Shown here one piece after another: positions 31,983-44,542 of a stretch of DNA of 64,000 nt. This DNA is from Chromobotia macracanthus. Its lineage: Eukaryota; Chordata; Actinopteri; Cypriniformes; Botiidae. The notes below the pieces were generated by a model. It ran no database searches. It had not been told where the DNA came from and saw only the letters and a program-made list of their open reading frames with translations. Numbering within the stretch: the stretch's first letter is position 1; every line of letters begins with the position of its first letter. Location of the stretch: assembly GCA_036877525.1 (NCBI GenBank), contig JAZGTH010000075.1, forward strand, positions 1,603,501 through 1,667,500, read 5' to 3'. Made by a program: the position numbers and the translations under genes.

Positions 31983-33117
31983 ATGGTAAGTCACATTCAA
32001 GAATATTAAGGTTTAATATTTATTCATTTTATTATTGTTGTTACTTCTGTGTTGGTGGGAGGAATTTAATGATAGAAGAGAATGATAGAAAATACTAATA
32101 TGATTAACTCTTGTTATGTTAGAGTCTCTGCGTGTGGGTGTTGTTTTGTAGAAGTTCACTGTGTCTCTGACTGGACATCTGCTGATCTTTCTGCTTCCTC
32201 ACTGGACACAAAGTCTGGAGGAGAAAGAAACAGTGGACATTAAAACTCTTGCTCACATTATAGATTTCTTTGAGCAGAAGTAAGTGTTTACCCCAAAATG
32301 TAAATTCTGCCATCATTTAAACAAACGCTGTGTTACTCCAAAACGTTATAATTGTCTTGCTTTCATAAAAATAAAATGGAAAATATGCAGTGTAAAAAAA
32401 TCTATAATTTTCAAACGACACATGATAAATATAAGTTTTTCTGTTTTTGGGAATTATTTCTCTAAACAATACTAACCGGAATTCATGTGACCCGGATTCA
32501 TGTTTTCCAGCTATAAGAGAGCTGATAAAGATGGACACCCCCGACAATATGCCACAGCCATCAATGTGCCAAAGGATGAATGTCAGGAGAACTTTGTACC
32601 TTTACAGAATAACTTCCTGACTCAGGAAAATGCAAATAATGTGAAAAAAGCAATTTCTGATGAATCTATTGTGCTTTACCAGGGTCAACAGCTTATAGCA
32701 GCAGGAACTAAATATCAGGGGGCTTACAATATTCATTCTGAGTTTCTCTTACTGAACCCTCCTGAAAACTCAGCCATGAAAACACTCTTAGACCATAACA
32801 AGCAGAACTGCAGTATATTCTACACCTTTAACTCTCCCTGTTTTGGCACATGTCTCGATGAACAAGGCAAATACAACATTCTTGAAGCTCTAGAGAACTG
32901 GAGCAAACACAGCGGAATTCAAGCTTTTGTTTTTAAGAATTTCTGGAAGCATGACGTCAAAAAAGATCTTCAGAGGAAATTCAAGATGATTACGTCTCAT
33001 GTGCCACTCTACTGCTGTGTGAGTGCGAATGTGTGTTATGCTTGTAAAGGGGAAGAAAACACACTCATTGATGAGCACTGTCTCCCACCACCAGCAAACA
33101 AGGGGCATGAGTTATAG
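31983..33117 (+). CDS. Secreted AID/APOBEC-like deaminase (SNAD1-type), copy 1
   Basis: Predicted secreted zinc-dependent cytidine-type deaminase of 245 aa; its substrate is not known. Exons: 31983-31985 (exon 1 ends with the start ATG itself), 32152-32279 and 32511-33117 (stop TAG). Phases agree. Residues 1 to about 21 (MKFTVSLTGHLLIFLLPHWTQS) form a signal peptide. The catalytic motifs are H119-S-E121 and S-P-C154-x3-C158, the HxE/PCx(2-4)C pattern of the deaminase fold, with H119, C154 and C158 as zinc ligands and E121 as the proton shuttle. Extra cysteines near the C-terminus (YCCVSANVCYACKG) fit an exported disulphide-bonded protein. It is a tandem paralogue of the gene at 36774. The SNAD1 assignment (secreted novel AID/APOBEC-like deaminase of ray-finned fish) rests on motifs, signal peptide and recalled family features. 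A poly(A) signal lies near 33350. Confidence 0.82.
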
Positions 33118-36100
33118 TTTATTTACCCCAAATGAAACCCTGAGAGGGGAATTGCAGTGAAATACTAAAATGCTGTAAGTTTAGATCAAAGGATTGTGAC
33201 AGTAATTAAAACCGAGCTACAGTGTTCCTGTTTACTGGCTCACATTCTCTGTACATGAAATTACTGTGTACTGCAGGTCATTTCAGTATAATGACTGAAG
33301 CGCCTAATATTACATGGTTTGAGTGGAATGTTTATTGTTGTTTAAAAATAATAAAGAAATGTAAACAAACTATTCCCCATTATTAGATCCAGTTTGTGTA
33401 TCATTAAATATCATTTTCAGTATCAGTTTAAGTGTGTTTTATTGACATGACAAAAACTGTACATTTGTATTGTTTAAGAAATGGCAAAATACAGTAATTC
33501 TCCTACCATCCAAACAGGAAACTGTGTTCCTTGCATGCAAAGAGACATTTTACAAATCCATAAAATATATGCACAACAGAGAATTTATTTATTTATAAAC
33601 TGATATGAATACTGATATGAGTTTTCATTTTGTGTGTTTCAACCATAAATCATTTTGTTTATGTTGTTTTAAATACTGTATATTTCTTTAAGTTTAAAAT
33701 GTTAATCTTTAATGCCTTTTGTACAGGTTATGTTTGCATGTTTAATATGTAGTGTATATTCAGACTCATTTGTAAAGGTTCTGTCGCTTGTACACAGATT
33801 GTATGAGGCCCACAGTACAGCAGTGTCAGATTCAAGTCACTGTTTTTTTTTTTTTTTTTACCCTTCTGATCTCAGGTCAGTCCTGCAGGGGAGGGACCAT
33901 TCACAAACACCACTTCTCAGTTGTTTGTCCATGAAGAGTAACCAGTCTATGAATCCTCAAGCCTAAGGGAGCAGGACTCCCAGGAACATGAATGACCAGC
34001 CCATTTTAAGGTGGATAAGTTGTGAAATAAGTTCAGAAGTTCCAGTTTTTCTAGTTTTCTAACATTTGACCACCAGGTGTTGCTGTTCATATTCTTATGG
34101 CTGAAGATGCTCTAAAACTGTTTGTGTCTGAGCACATCTTAGAAGAACATAAATATGCATTATCTGTGTAGATTCATTGCTGTATTTGCTAATTGGGAAG
34201 CTCATGGGAGCATAAATATACAGGGTACTAACAACATTTCAGCTTTATATTCTTGATGGATTTAAAAAGCAGCAAAAAAACCAACACTGCTAAATATGAT
34301 CAACATACAACAACATTTTTTAGAAACTAAACAGAGGCTGCACAGAAGAACACAAATGCTTTACAGGGTGAGATGGTGAGCAAGGTCTTCTACAGTAAAT
34401 CTGCAGAAGTGTGAGGGTGCATCACAGCAGAGAAACCCAACACTGCTGATGAGATCTACAGAGAGTGAAAGTGGAGACATCAGTAATGAGCATGAGGTGA
34501 GACAGACTGAGACACAATCAAGGAGAACAGCTTTATGATTTGATTTTATTCTTTCTGTTTTTGAAGTTGTGTCATAGTAATGATATATTCAAACTTATGC
34601 CAAACACCCCCAAAGATTATTCCCACACCCTAAAAAATCAAAACGCTTGCTGCTTCAACAAATGTTATTCATTTGTTTTGTCTCCAGTTTGGAACATGAG
34701 AATGCAGCCAATACCATCACACCTTTTGTACAATAACTAATAATCATATCAAAGAGTTGGACGAGCGAGAGGAACAGCAGTGTTAAGAGATTATCTAAGA
34801 GTCTGATAAGTTTCAACACATTTAAACAAATCTATATTCAAATAAGTAAATGTACAGTTTAAGTGATAAATGAGCTTCACTTCACACCTTTACTAAACAT
34901 TTCTTCAATGTTCTGTTGAATTCCTTGATATTTCCTATAGAGTGCACTATATTGGTTGTCGGCCATTTTGTAGTTGTGTCTGAATTCTGAGCGAACAACT
35001 TCAGCTGCATCCAAAATCTCCTCTGTACTATATAATAGGTGAAAATAAGTATGTGTATAGAATATTATGTCCAAAACTTTAGTACGCAAAAAACAATAGA
35101 CGACAAACCCTGATGGTCTAACAGCTTTCAGCGAGATTTTAAGAATGAGTCAAATGGACACTATCCCATGAGGCCACAGAAGCTGATAAATTCAAATTGT
35201 GCACCAAGCACATATTATATAAGTTACCAAAAACAATATATATACAAATATATATATATACATACATGTATATACATACACACACACAAGGCTGATCTGT
35301 GTCATGCAAAACAAACAAAAAAACTAACTAGGTATCTGAAACTGATGATCTAAGTATTTCTTTCCCTTTACCACTTAGCTGTCGTGCTGGTAAATATGGA
35401 CACTGGGCTGTTGATGATTTGGTGTTTGTGGTCTGTTACTCTGCTGTTGAAGGATCTTCTTGTGATCTCTCTGCTTCCTCCTTTCCTGACTGATAATTCT
35501 GTGAAGGCTGAAACTCCTGCCAAGTTTCATCTCAAGGTGAACAGTCTCACTTAAAGCCTTTTAGTTTGTGCAGCCTTTAAATTGTGAAAACTTTAAAGCC
35601 GTCAGTTGAAGAGAAATAATACACACAAATGAGCTGCAGTTAAGTGTAACTGAACATTTGAGTGTTGTTTTCACACTGTTAGAAACTGCCAGATCATTCA
35701 CACTCTTTATGTCAAACCAACTGAGAACTAGTGTTCAGTAAGTGATTAGCAGAAAATGTACTGCACAATATAACAATCAAATCCTATTTAATCTTTTCAT
35801 ATTATGATCTAGCTTTAGTTAAAACTTACAAAAGTTACAAATTTGTCCTCTGTTTCGGTTGTTAAAAATTCAGGGAAACTTATATTAAAAATTATTTTTT
35901 TGTTTGTTTAAACTGTTTTTTAAGCTTTTGTAATTGTCATTTTTTAAATGTTTTACATCTGAGTCTTAACATGAATTCAGACCCATGGATACTTTGTAAT
36001 GTATGTGTTCCTTTATGGATGTACTTATAAACAGTGTAAGTTCAATGTTTCATTTGCTGATTAAAGATAAACCTGAAGGTTTGATTAAACAAACCGAGTT

Positions 36101-36678
36101 TGTGTGCACACATGAGCAGATCTTTAAAAACTGACTGATCATTTACCAGCTTCATAAAATGACAAACAGTCATCATGTTTGCAGAGGAAAAGAAACCAAC
36201 TGTGTGACTGATCCTTTCATTGGCTTAGATTAGCTGAAATACATATGATCTGTCTCACATATTGGTGGAGCAATGTTATGTTGTAGGCAAATTAATTAAG
36301 GTAGAAAATCTATATTATAATAAAAACATAGTTGTAAAATATAAAAATCACTCTAGATTTGTATCTAGTTAACATTAGGGGTCACTAGATTTAATCTTTT
36401 TATTTGTTCCAGTGCATAAAAGAAAGGCATGCTTAGATCTGTCACGCTAGTGAGACAAGGCGAAGAAGGAGCGAAGGGCAATGGAGACCAAGATAAAGCC
36501 AAGAAACCTCTTTAACAGCAAGTACATAGACAGGAACTAGGAATCAACTAGAAGACTAAATGTGAACAGGAACAAGACCAAATAAGGAAAAACTAAACTA
36601 AATCAAAACAAGACAAGAACAAACGGAATAGACACAACTAAAAAGTTCATAGGGAGTCATTCAGTCACATGACTCTGG
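33118..36678. other. Spacer between the two deaminase genes
   Basis: AT-rich, with no complete gene. 35396-35536 encodes a leader-like peptide that may be a relic of a third copy (separate entry). Around 36450-36650 an A-rich stretch looks like a decayed dispersed repeat, unclassified. Confidence 0.45.
35396..35536 (+). pseudogene. Possible relic leader exon of a third deaminase copy
   Basis: An open segment of 47 codons starts with ATG, contains a hydrophobic stretch (LLLKDLLVISLLPPFL) and ends at AAG before a GTGAAC donor. The DNA GATCTCTCTGCTTCCTC here differs by one base from GATCTTTCTGCTTCCTC in exon 2 of deaminase copy 1. No catalytic exon follows before the second gene. This is weak evidence; it could be an unrelated leader exon or chance. 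Confidence 0.3.
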
Positions 36679-36692
36679 TACAGGATAAATAC
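36679..36692 (+). promoter_or_regulatory. Shared promoter box upstream of deaminase gene 2
   Basis: TACAGGATAAATAC is identical to 31909-31922 upstream of gene 1. It lies 95 bases before this start codon, against 74 bases in gene 1. The GATAAATA core could serve as a weak TATA element. Confidence 0.45.
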
Positions 36693-36773
36693 GGCTGTTT
36701 CTCTGTCTCAGTAATGATTTAGCGCCACTCATCTGATTTCTGAAGACCGTTTCCTTCGTAAAGTGCAACTATT

Positions 36774-37767
36774 ATGGTAAGTAGCAAAATAAAGGCTATA
36801 GCTATGACAGTAAAAAATAACTGTATGTCGTTCAAATAATATTTGTGGTGTAATAAAACTTGCTATTCTGTGTTCAGTCATAATTGAATCTTTTTTTGTC
36901 ATTTGTATGTCTGTTTTAGGCACTTCATTTAAAAATACTCTTCCCAGTCTGCCTGCTTATTAGTATTAGAAGCTCAGAAGGGCAGAATGTTGACCAGGGA
37001 ACTCTTGCTTCCATCATAAAGTTTTTAGACAATAAGTAGGTTAATATCACAATAAAACTAATTGTCTTCTTACATCTGGTTATTTCTTTACATTACAACT
37101 TTGAGCACTTTGGGACAAATATTTTAGTAACTACACTGAAGGAGAAAAGATTGTGTGTCTAACTGTGGACTGTATGTGTCTATAATTACTTATAACTGAT
37201 GTTTTCTTTAGTTACAAGGTGGGACAGTATGCAGCAGCCATCAATGTCCCACAGGACCAGTGTCAGAAGAATTTCAGGACCTCAAGCTTTCTGAAAAGTG
37301 ACCCAAAAACAAACGTACGTAATGCTATAAGTGGTAATACAAATCCAGTCTACCAAGGCACAGAGCTCATCGCTGCAGGGGTTCAGAAAGAACCACAGCC
37401 TGCTCATTCAGAGTTTCTGCTGCTAAACCCACCCAACAATTCTCCTTTGACAAATTTACTGAAAAAGAGAAATGATGGATGTGTGGTGTTCTACACCCTA
37501 AACTCTCCCTGTATGAACACCTGTCTTACTGGGAAGTACAACATTGTACCAGGTGTTGATGAATTAAAACAGTATCAGGGAGTGAAAGCCTTCGCTTTTA
37601 AAAATATCTGGACACATGATCAAGACCACAAAGAGACCCTAAAAACAAAACTGAAGATTATTGCTAATCGTGTTCCTCTGTTCCGCTGTAAAAACAACAA
37701 TAAATGCGTTCTGTGTGGAGAACCCAACTCTAATGTTGAAATTAAAGAGGAATGTTTGTCTGGCTGA
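36774..37767 (+). CDS. Secreted AID/APOBEC-like deaminase (SNAD1-type), copy 2
   Basis: Tandem paralogue of the gene at 31983, 224 aa. Exons: 36774-36776 (the ATG alone at the exon end), 36920-37035 and 37212-37767 (stop TGA). The gene structure and the phase 0 and phase 2 introns are the same as in copy 1. A hydrophobic leader MALHLKILFPVCLLISI is followed by mature sequence. The deaminase motifs are A-H105-S-E107-FLLLNPP and S-P-C140-x3-C144; shared segments include YAAAINVPQDQCQKNF, LIAAG and FYTLNSPC. It lacks the longer N-terminal insert (RADKDGHPR) of copy 1, and the C-terminal cysteine cluster is CKNNNKCVLCG. All four catalytic positions are kept, so both copies are predicted active. 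Function is inferred from the family: an extracellular, probably immune deaminase with unknown substrate. Confidence 0.82.
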
Positions 37768-39347
<1,580 letters not shown>

Positions 39348-40223
39348 GCCCCACCCATCCTCACTGAACCACACCCCCTCCAGAGGCCCCACCCCTTCTT
39401 TGGGTTCTGTTGATGAATGGCTGAAAATTATGGGACTTGAACAAGACAGAGAGAACTTCAGCACAGCAGGACATTGCAGCTTACAGAGCGTTATTGTAAG
39501 ATTTTAGCAATCTGTGTTTGTATTAGTCACATCAAAATACTAAACTGAGCAATTGTAGAGGATGTGGTGAGGAGACCTTTACCAGAGTGCTCTGAGGAGC
39601 CAGACAAACACCAGAGTGTATTATATCAAGCTCATTTATTTCCACAAAAGCAGCAGGTTATATAGAACATGTCAACATGTACCGCACCCCATACATGACC
39701 AATCATCTGTCCTAGACTCGCATTTTCTTCCATATACGGTTATAAAATATCTAGAGACAATCACATGTTTATTATTATCTTGTCCTTATCTTCATGGAAC
39801 GTCTACTGGGGGGCTGTACACTTACACTTGCATTACTTGCATATTTCTCACAGTAAAATACAAAATACTTATCTATTTCTCACAGTAAAAATATGAACAC
39901 TTATCTGTCCTTAAGGGACTATATATCACTTATGACTATTAATACTTATGAGTGCGGGAACCAAATAATCTAACAGTTATACAACTGAAGCAGGAGTGAG
40001 TACCAAAACACAGTAACTCAATAACACATCTGAGTATGAAAATAAAGAAATAAATCACTGGTGCTGTTTTAGGGATTTGGTCAATATAGGAAAATCATGC
40101 GCTGAACATCAGAAGAAGATCTTGAGCAATGTGCAGGATTTATTGTCTGGAATGCATCAAATACAAGATGGAAGAAAGTTCCAGTGTGACCCATCTATAA
40201 CACAAAACATCATGTTAAGATGA
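39348..40223 (+). pseudogene. Eph receptor 3' relic: SAM-domain exons only
   Basis: Exon A (39348-39495) encodes a linker and the start of a SAM domain: SVDEWLKIMGLEQDRENFSTAGHCSLQSVI, compared with Eph receptors' V(D/G)(E/D)WL..I.M..Y..NF..AGY.TLEAVV. Exon B (40073-40223) encodes DLVNIGKSCAEHQKKILSNVQDLL, then a tail and a TGA, matching the Eph motif EDL..IGIT..GHQKKIL.S.Q. Both have GT-AG borders, but the phases do not match: A ends in phase 0 and B needs two preceding bases. About five residues between them are missing. No kinase, transmembrane or ectodomain exon is seen upstream, where the deaminase genes lie. EPHA4 neighbours PAX3 in vertebrates, so this is probably the decayed epha4-type member of this block. 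Confidence 0.75.
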
Positions 40224-40447
40224 TTCTGTACAGAATCTTGTACTTTTGCACTTTAATGAAGTATAAAGATCAGAATGAAGAGCTGATTGTTTCCTGGACC
40301 TACACCTTGCTGTTTTCTGAGGAAGTCTTTTCTGGTTCTTCTCATGTTTGAAGATTTGTAAACCAGGTTTAAAAGCGTGAAGACTGACCTGAAGTATTAA
40401 AGCGTGAAGTCTAACATTCACTTGACATGTTCATATTATTTGTCTGT

Positions 40448-43400
40448 TTATATGAGGACTCTGTCCTGCATAGTGGACAGAACATTCATGTCTGACTCTT
40501 TCAGATCGTTCTCACACAGGCTGAGCTCGGTCAGGTGGGAGGGGTTTGATTTCAGAGCTTCAGCCAGAGCGGCGACGCCTTCCTTTGTAACACTGCAGCT
40601 GGACAACCTGAAGAGGGTTTATAGGATTTGCAAAAAGTGGATGCAGTGCAATTTACAAAATGTGTATTTTCTTGCTTAATACAAACAGTTGCCTAAACAG
40701 TTTTAGGTCTTTTACCTCAGCTTCTCCAGTTTACAGTGAGGATTCTCCAGTCCAGCAGAGAGCAGCTTCACTCCTGAATCTTGTAGAGCATTAAAACTCA
40801 GGTCAAGCTCTATCAGACTGGAGGTCTTTGAGCTGATCACTGAAGCCACAGCAGCACAACTGTTCACTGTGATTCCACATTTGTCCAGCCTTGGAGAAAA
40901 ATGAAAGTTTTAAAATGTTAGATGTTATAATGACTCATTAACTGACTCAAAACATTAAGACGTACATAACATTAATTTAGTTTATCTTACTTCAGAATTT
41001 GTAGTGCACACTCCGTGTTCTCCAGAACAGCACAGAGATGTTTCACTCCAGAGTCTCCTACATGATTCCAGCTGAGGTCCAGCTCTCTCAGATGTGAGGG
41101 GTTTAAACTCAGAGCTGAGCTGAGGAAAACACAGCCATCTTCTGTTACCCCACAGTCCTTCAGCCTACAGCCAGGAGACAAAATACATTTGTAGTCTCAA
41201 GCTAACAACACGGCTCCATTTTGTACAGTTTTCGTGGGCTAAGGACTCAAGTCAGCATTTTCAAATTGGAATGAAATATTTGACTTAACAAAAACATGAC
41301 TTAAAGACAGAACTTACTTCAGAGACTCCAGGCTGCATTCCGTGTCCTGCAGTCCAGCAGTAGCATGTTTAACATAAAACTCATCAACAATGTTGATAGT
41401 ATGTTTTCTGTGTTTATGTGAATTATCTGAATTACATCTCGGGGCCATCATCCTGAAGTAAGAAGTATTCCATTAAATTAACTCAACTGGGAAACAGTAA
41501 AATTTGTAAAACAATGTTCCAGATTTTAGCTGTATACTTATTTGATTGCACCAGTGGTTTGTACCGTGCCCTCTTTGCTCCGACACAGAGCGTCTTTACT
41601 CCTGAATCATGTAGTGTGTTGTGACTGAGGTCCAGTTCTTTCACACTGGACGATGATGTAAGAACACAAGACAGAATTATGCAGCCTGTCACTGTGATGT
41701 CACAGTCCTGTAACCTGACAGGATAAGTAGACTGTATAAACATGTATTTCTTTTATGTTTTGTTTTGATATTTTGTATATGTAAAGTTAAAACAAGAATT
41801 CTCACTGGGCCTTTGTAGACAATTTGACCACAGGATGCAGCCAGCGAATGATTTCATCTGATCTTCCATATTTACGAAGATCAAACTCCTCAAAACTTTC
41901 ATCTGATGTCATTAGAAAATATACCAGAGCTGACCAGAGTTCTTGGGTCATGCTTCCTCGGTTTAGTTTTCCAGAGGTCAGGTGGCTTTGGATTTCATCT
42001 GTTAAAGAATGATCATTAAGTTCATTTAGACACTGGAAAAGAATCACACAGTCATCCGGACATATTGAATGTTTTATTTTTTCCTTGAGATAATCAATAG
42101 TTTCCCCTCTTTCTTGGCAGCTATGAGTTCTTTTTACCAAAAGCCTCTCTAGAAGGGTGTGATTTGACTCCATTGAAAATCCCATGAGGAAGCGAAGCAG
42201 AAGATCTAGATGTCCATTGTTACTTTGTAAGGCTTTATCAACTGCACACTTGTGTAAGCTAAACATTGCCAATGGAATTTCAGATCTGTGAGATTCTTCA
42301 TTTTCAAGAACATTTATGTTGTTGTTTAAAAAGTTCAGGTGCACATATAGAGCTGCTAGATGCTCCTGAATGCTCAGATGAATAAAGCAGTAGACTTTCC
42401 CCTGATACCATCCAAACTCCTCTCTGAAGATCTGAGTGCACAATCCTGAGTACACTGATGCTTCTGCTACATCAATGCCACACTCTCTCAGGTCTTCCTC
42501 ATAGAAGATCAGATTGCCTTTCACAAGCTGCTCAAAAGCCAGTTTTCCCAGTTTGAAGATCATGTCTTCATCCTTCACTTTCTTCTCATAGTCCTTTTGA
42601 TGTTTGATGTTTGTCTGAATGATCAGGAAGTGTGTGTACATTTGAGTGAGAGTCTTGGGGATCTCTCCACTCTCTGCTTCACTCAACATTTTCTCTAGAA
42701 CAGTGGCTGAAATCCAGCAGAACACTGGGATGTGACACATGATGTAGAGGCTCCTTGATGACTTCACGTGTGAGATGATTCTACTGGTCAGAATCTCATC
42801 ACTGATTCTCTTCCTGAAGTATTCCTCCTTCTGCTGGTCACTGAAGCCTCGTACCTCTGTGACTCGATCAACACATTCAGAGGGGATGAGATCAGCTGCT
42901 GCTGGTCTGGAGGTGATCCAGATGAGAGCAGAGGGAAGCAGATTCCCCTTGATGAGGTTTATCAGCAGCACGTCCACTGAGGCTGATTCACTTACATCAC
43001 ACAAACTCACACTGCTGTGAAAATCCAGAGACAGACGACACTCATCCAAACCATCAAAGATGAACAACACTTTATATTCATCACTGGAGATTTCCATTTC
43101 TTTTGTCTCTGGGAAGAAAACATGAAGAAGATCTAGAAGACTGAGTGTTTTGTCCTTCATCAAATTGATCTCTCTGAAAGGAAGTGGAAATATGAGGTGG
43201 ACGTCCTGATTCTCTATCCCTTCAGCCCAGTCCAGAATGAACTTCTGCACAGAGACAGTTTTTCCAATGCCAGCGATTCCCTTTGTCAGCACACTTCTGA
43301 TGGGCTTGTGTTGTGCAAGTGAAGGTTTAAAGATGTCACTGCATTTGATTGGTGTGTCTGTCTCTGTTGCTGTTCTCCTGGATTGTGTCTCAATCTGTCT

Positions 43401-44542
43401 CACCTCATGCTCATTACAGATCTCTCCAGTTTCACTCTCTGTGATGTAGAGCTCTGTGTAGATCTCATTCAGCAGTGCTGGGTTTCCCTGCTTGGCTAAT
43501 CCTTCAGAAACACACTGGTGCCTCATTTTAATGTGTGATTTTAATCTTTGGTGGATTTCTGAATAAAATGTTGGTGGATCATGTCTATTAAAAATAAAAA
43601 TGAAAAAGAAATAAAAATAAAACTACTGTTAGTAAATTCATATGTTATGTACATAGTTGTTTTATGTAAGTTTAAAACATTTTTTATAATATTGCAGCAA
43701 TTATAAGTTACATATATAACATGCATTGAGATTAATAATTGCTGTAGAATTGTTGCACATTGTTAGATCATGTTAACTTACGGTTATCTAATGTGTTATA
43801 TTTTAGTCTGCCACCACAAGATTGAAATGATCACAGCTGTGCTACATGCAAACATGAATGTAAATTGAATTACCTTTGCTCAAGCAGAAATTCTCCATGT
43901 TTTGGCATGTTCACTGATTTGTCACTCTTCAGAGAAATAACCCTGAGAACTGAGGAATCTGATCCCTCCTGTTGAAATCTGGCAAAGCAACACCGTTCAT
44001 CTTCACATTATTCTTAATATATTCAAATTGTTATTCCCATTTGTAAATAAAGTGTCATCTTTTATTGTTGCCCCAGCCATGCTAAGCAGTATGATTTACC
44101 CTTGATCAGAAGAAAAATCTCCATCATTTAGCTGAATTGGTATGTTCATGGATCGATCACTTTTCATAGATAAAACACTGAGCACTGAAGACTCTGATCT
44201 CTCCTGCTGAAACCTGGCAACACAGTTTATCTTTAGATCAGTTTATTGTACTTATATTCAAATTAAGTGCCATTCCAATTTGTACATATGTAGCCATGCA
44301 GAATGATTTACCCATGATCAGAGGAAAAATCTCCATCATTTAGCTGGATCGGCATGTTCATGGACCGATCACTTTTGACAGACAGACAGCTGGGTTCAGG
44401 ACAGGATGATCTAATAGCACATATGTTTTATAAGTGTTTGGCGTATCACTACAAGTGAATAAATGCTGTTTCATGTACAGTTAAATCAATAACTCGTGTC
44501 TCACCTGTTCTCGCCATTGCAAGTGCTTTCTTCGTCATTCAT
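40448..44542 (-). CDS. Fish NLRC3-like NOD-like receptor (FISNA-NACHT-LRR), complete
   Basis: Cytosolic pattern-recognition receptor of the fish-specific NLR-C group. There are ten minus-strand exons: 44542-44505, 44410-44312, 44213-44100, 43978-43874, 43584-41806, 41714-41565, 41452-41318, 41164-40991, 40889-40716 and 40607-40448. Every junction is phase 2 and the total is 2928 nt, 975 aa. Three short N-terminal exons repeat a Ser-rich motif (SVKSDRSMNMPIQLNDGDFSSD). The large exon carries FISNA then NACHT, with Walker A GIAGIGKT near 221-228 and Walker B LFIFDGLDEC near 293-302. NACHT-associated helices and LRR exons follow; two are the typical 174 nt with LxELDLS..N...DSGVK.L. Exons 41565 and 41318 are irregular. 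There is no PYD, CARD or B30.2 domain. The intact frame suggests a functional gene. Confidence 0.94.

Noticed and set aside
34877..35089. 70-aa minus-strand ORF ending EEMFSKGVK
   Set aside because: Short, with no recognised family. Repeated CACTATA-type words suggest a decayed dispersed repeat rather than a gene.
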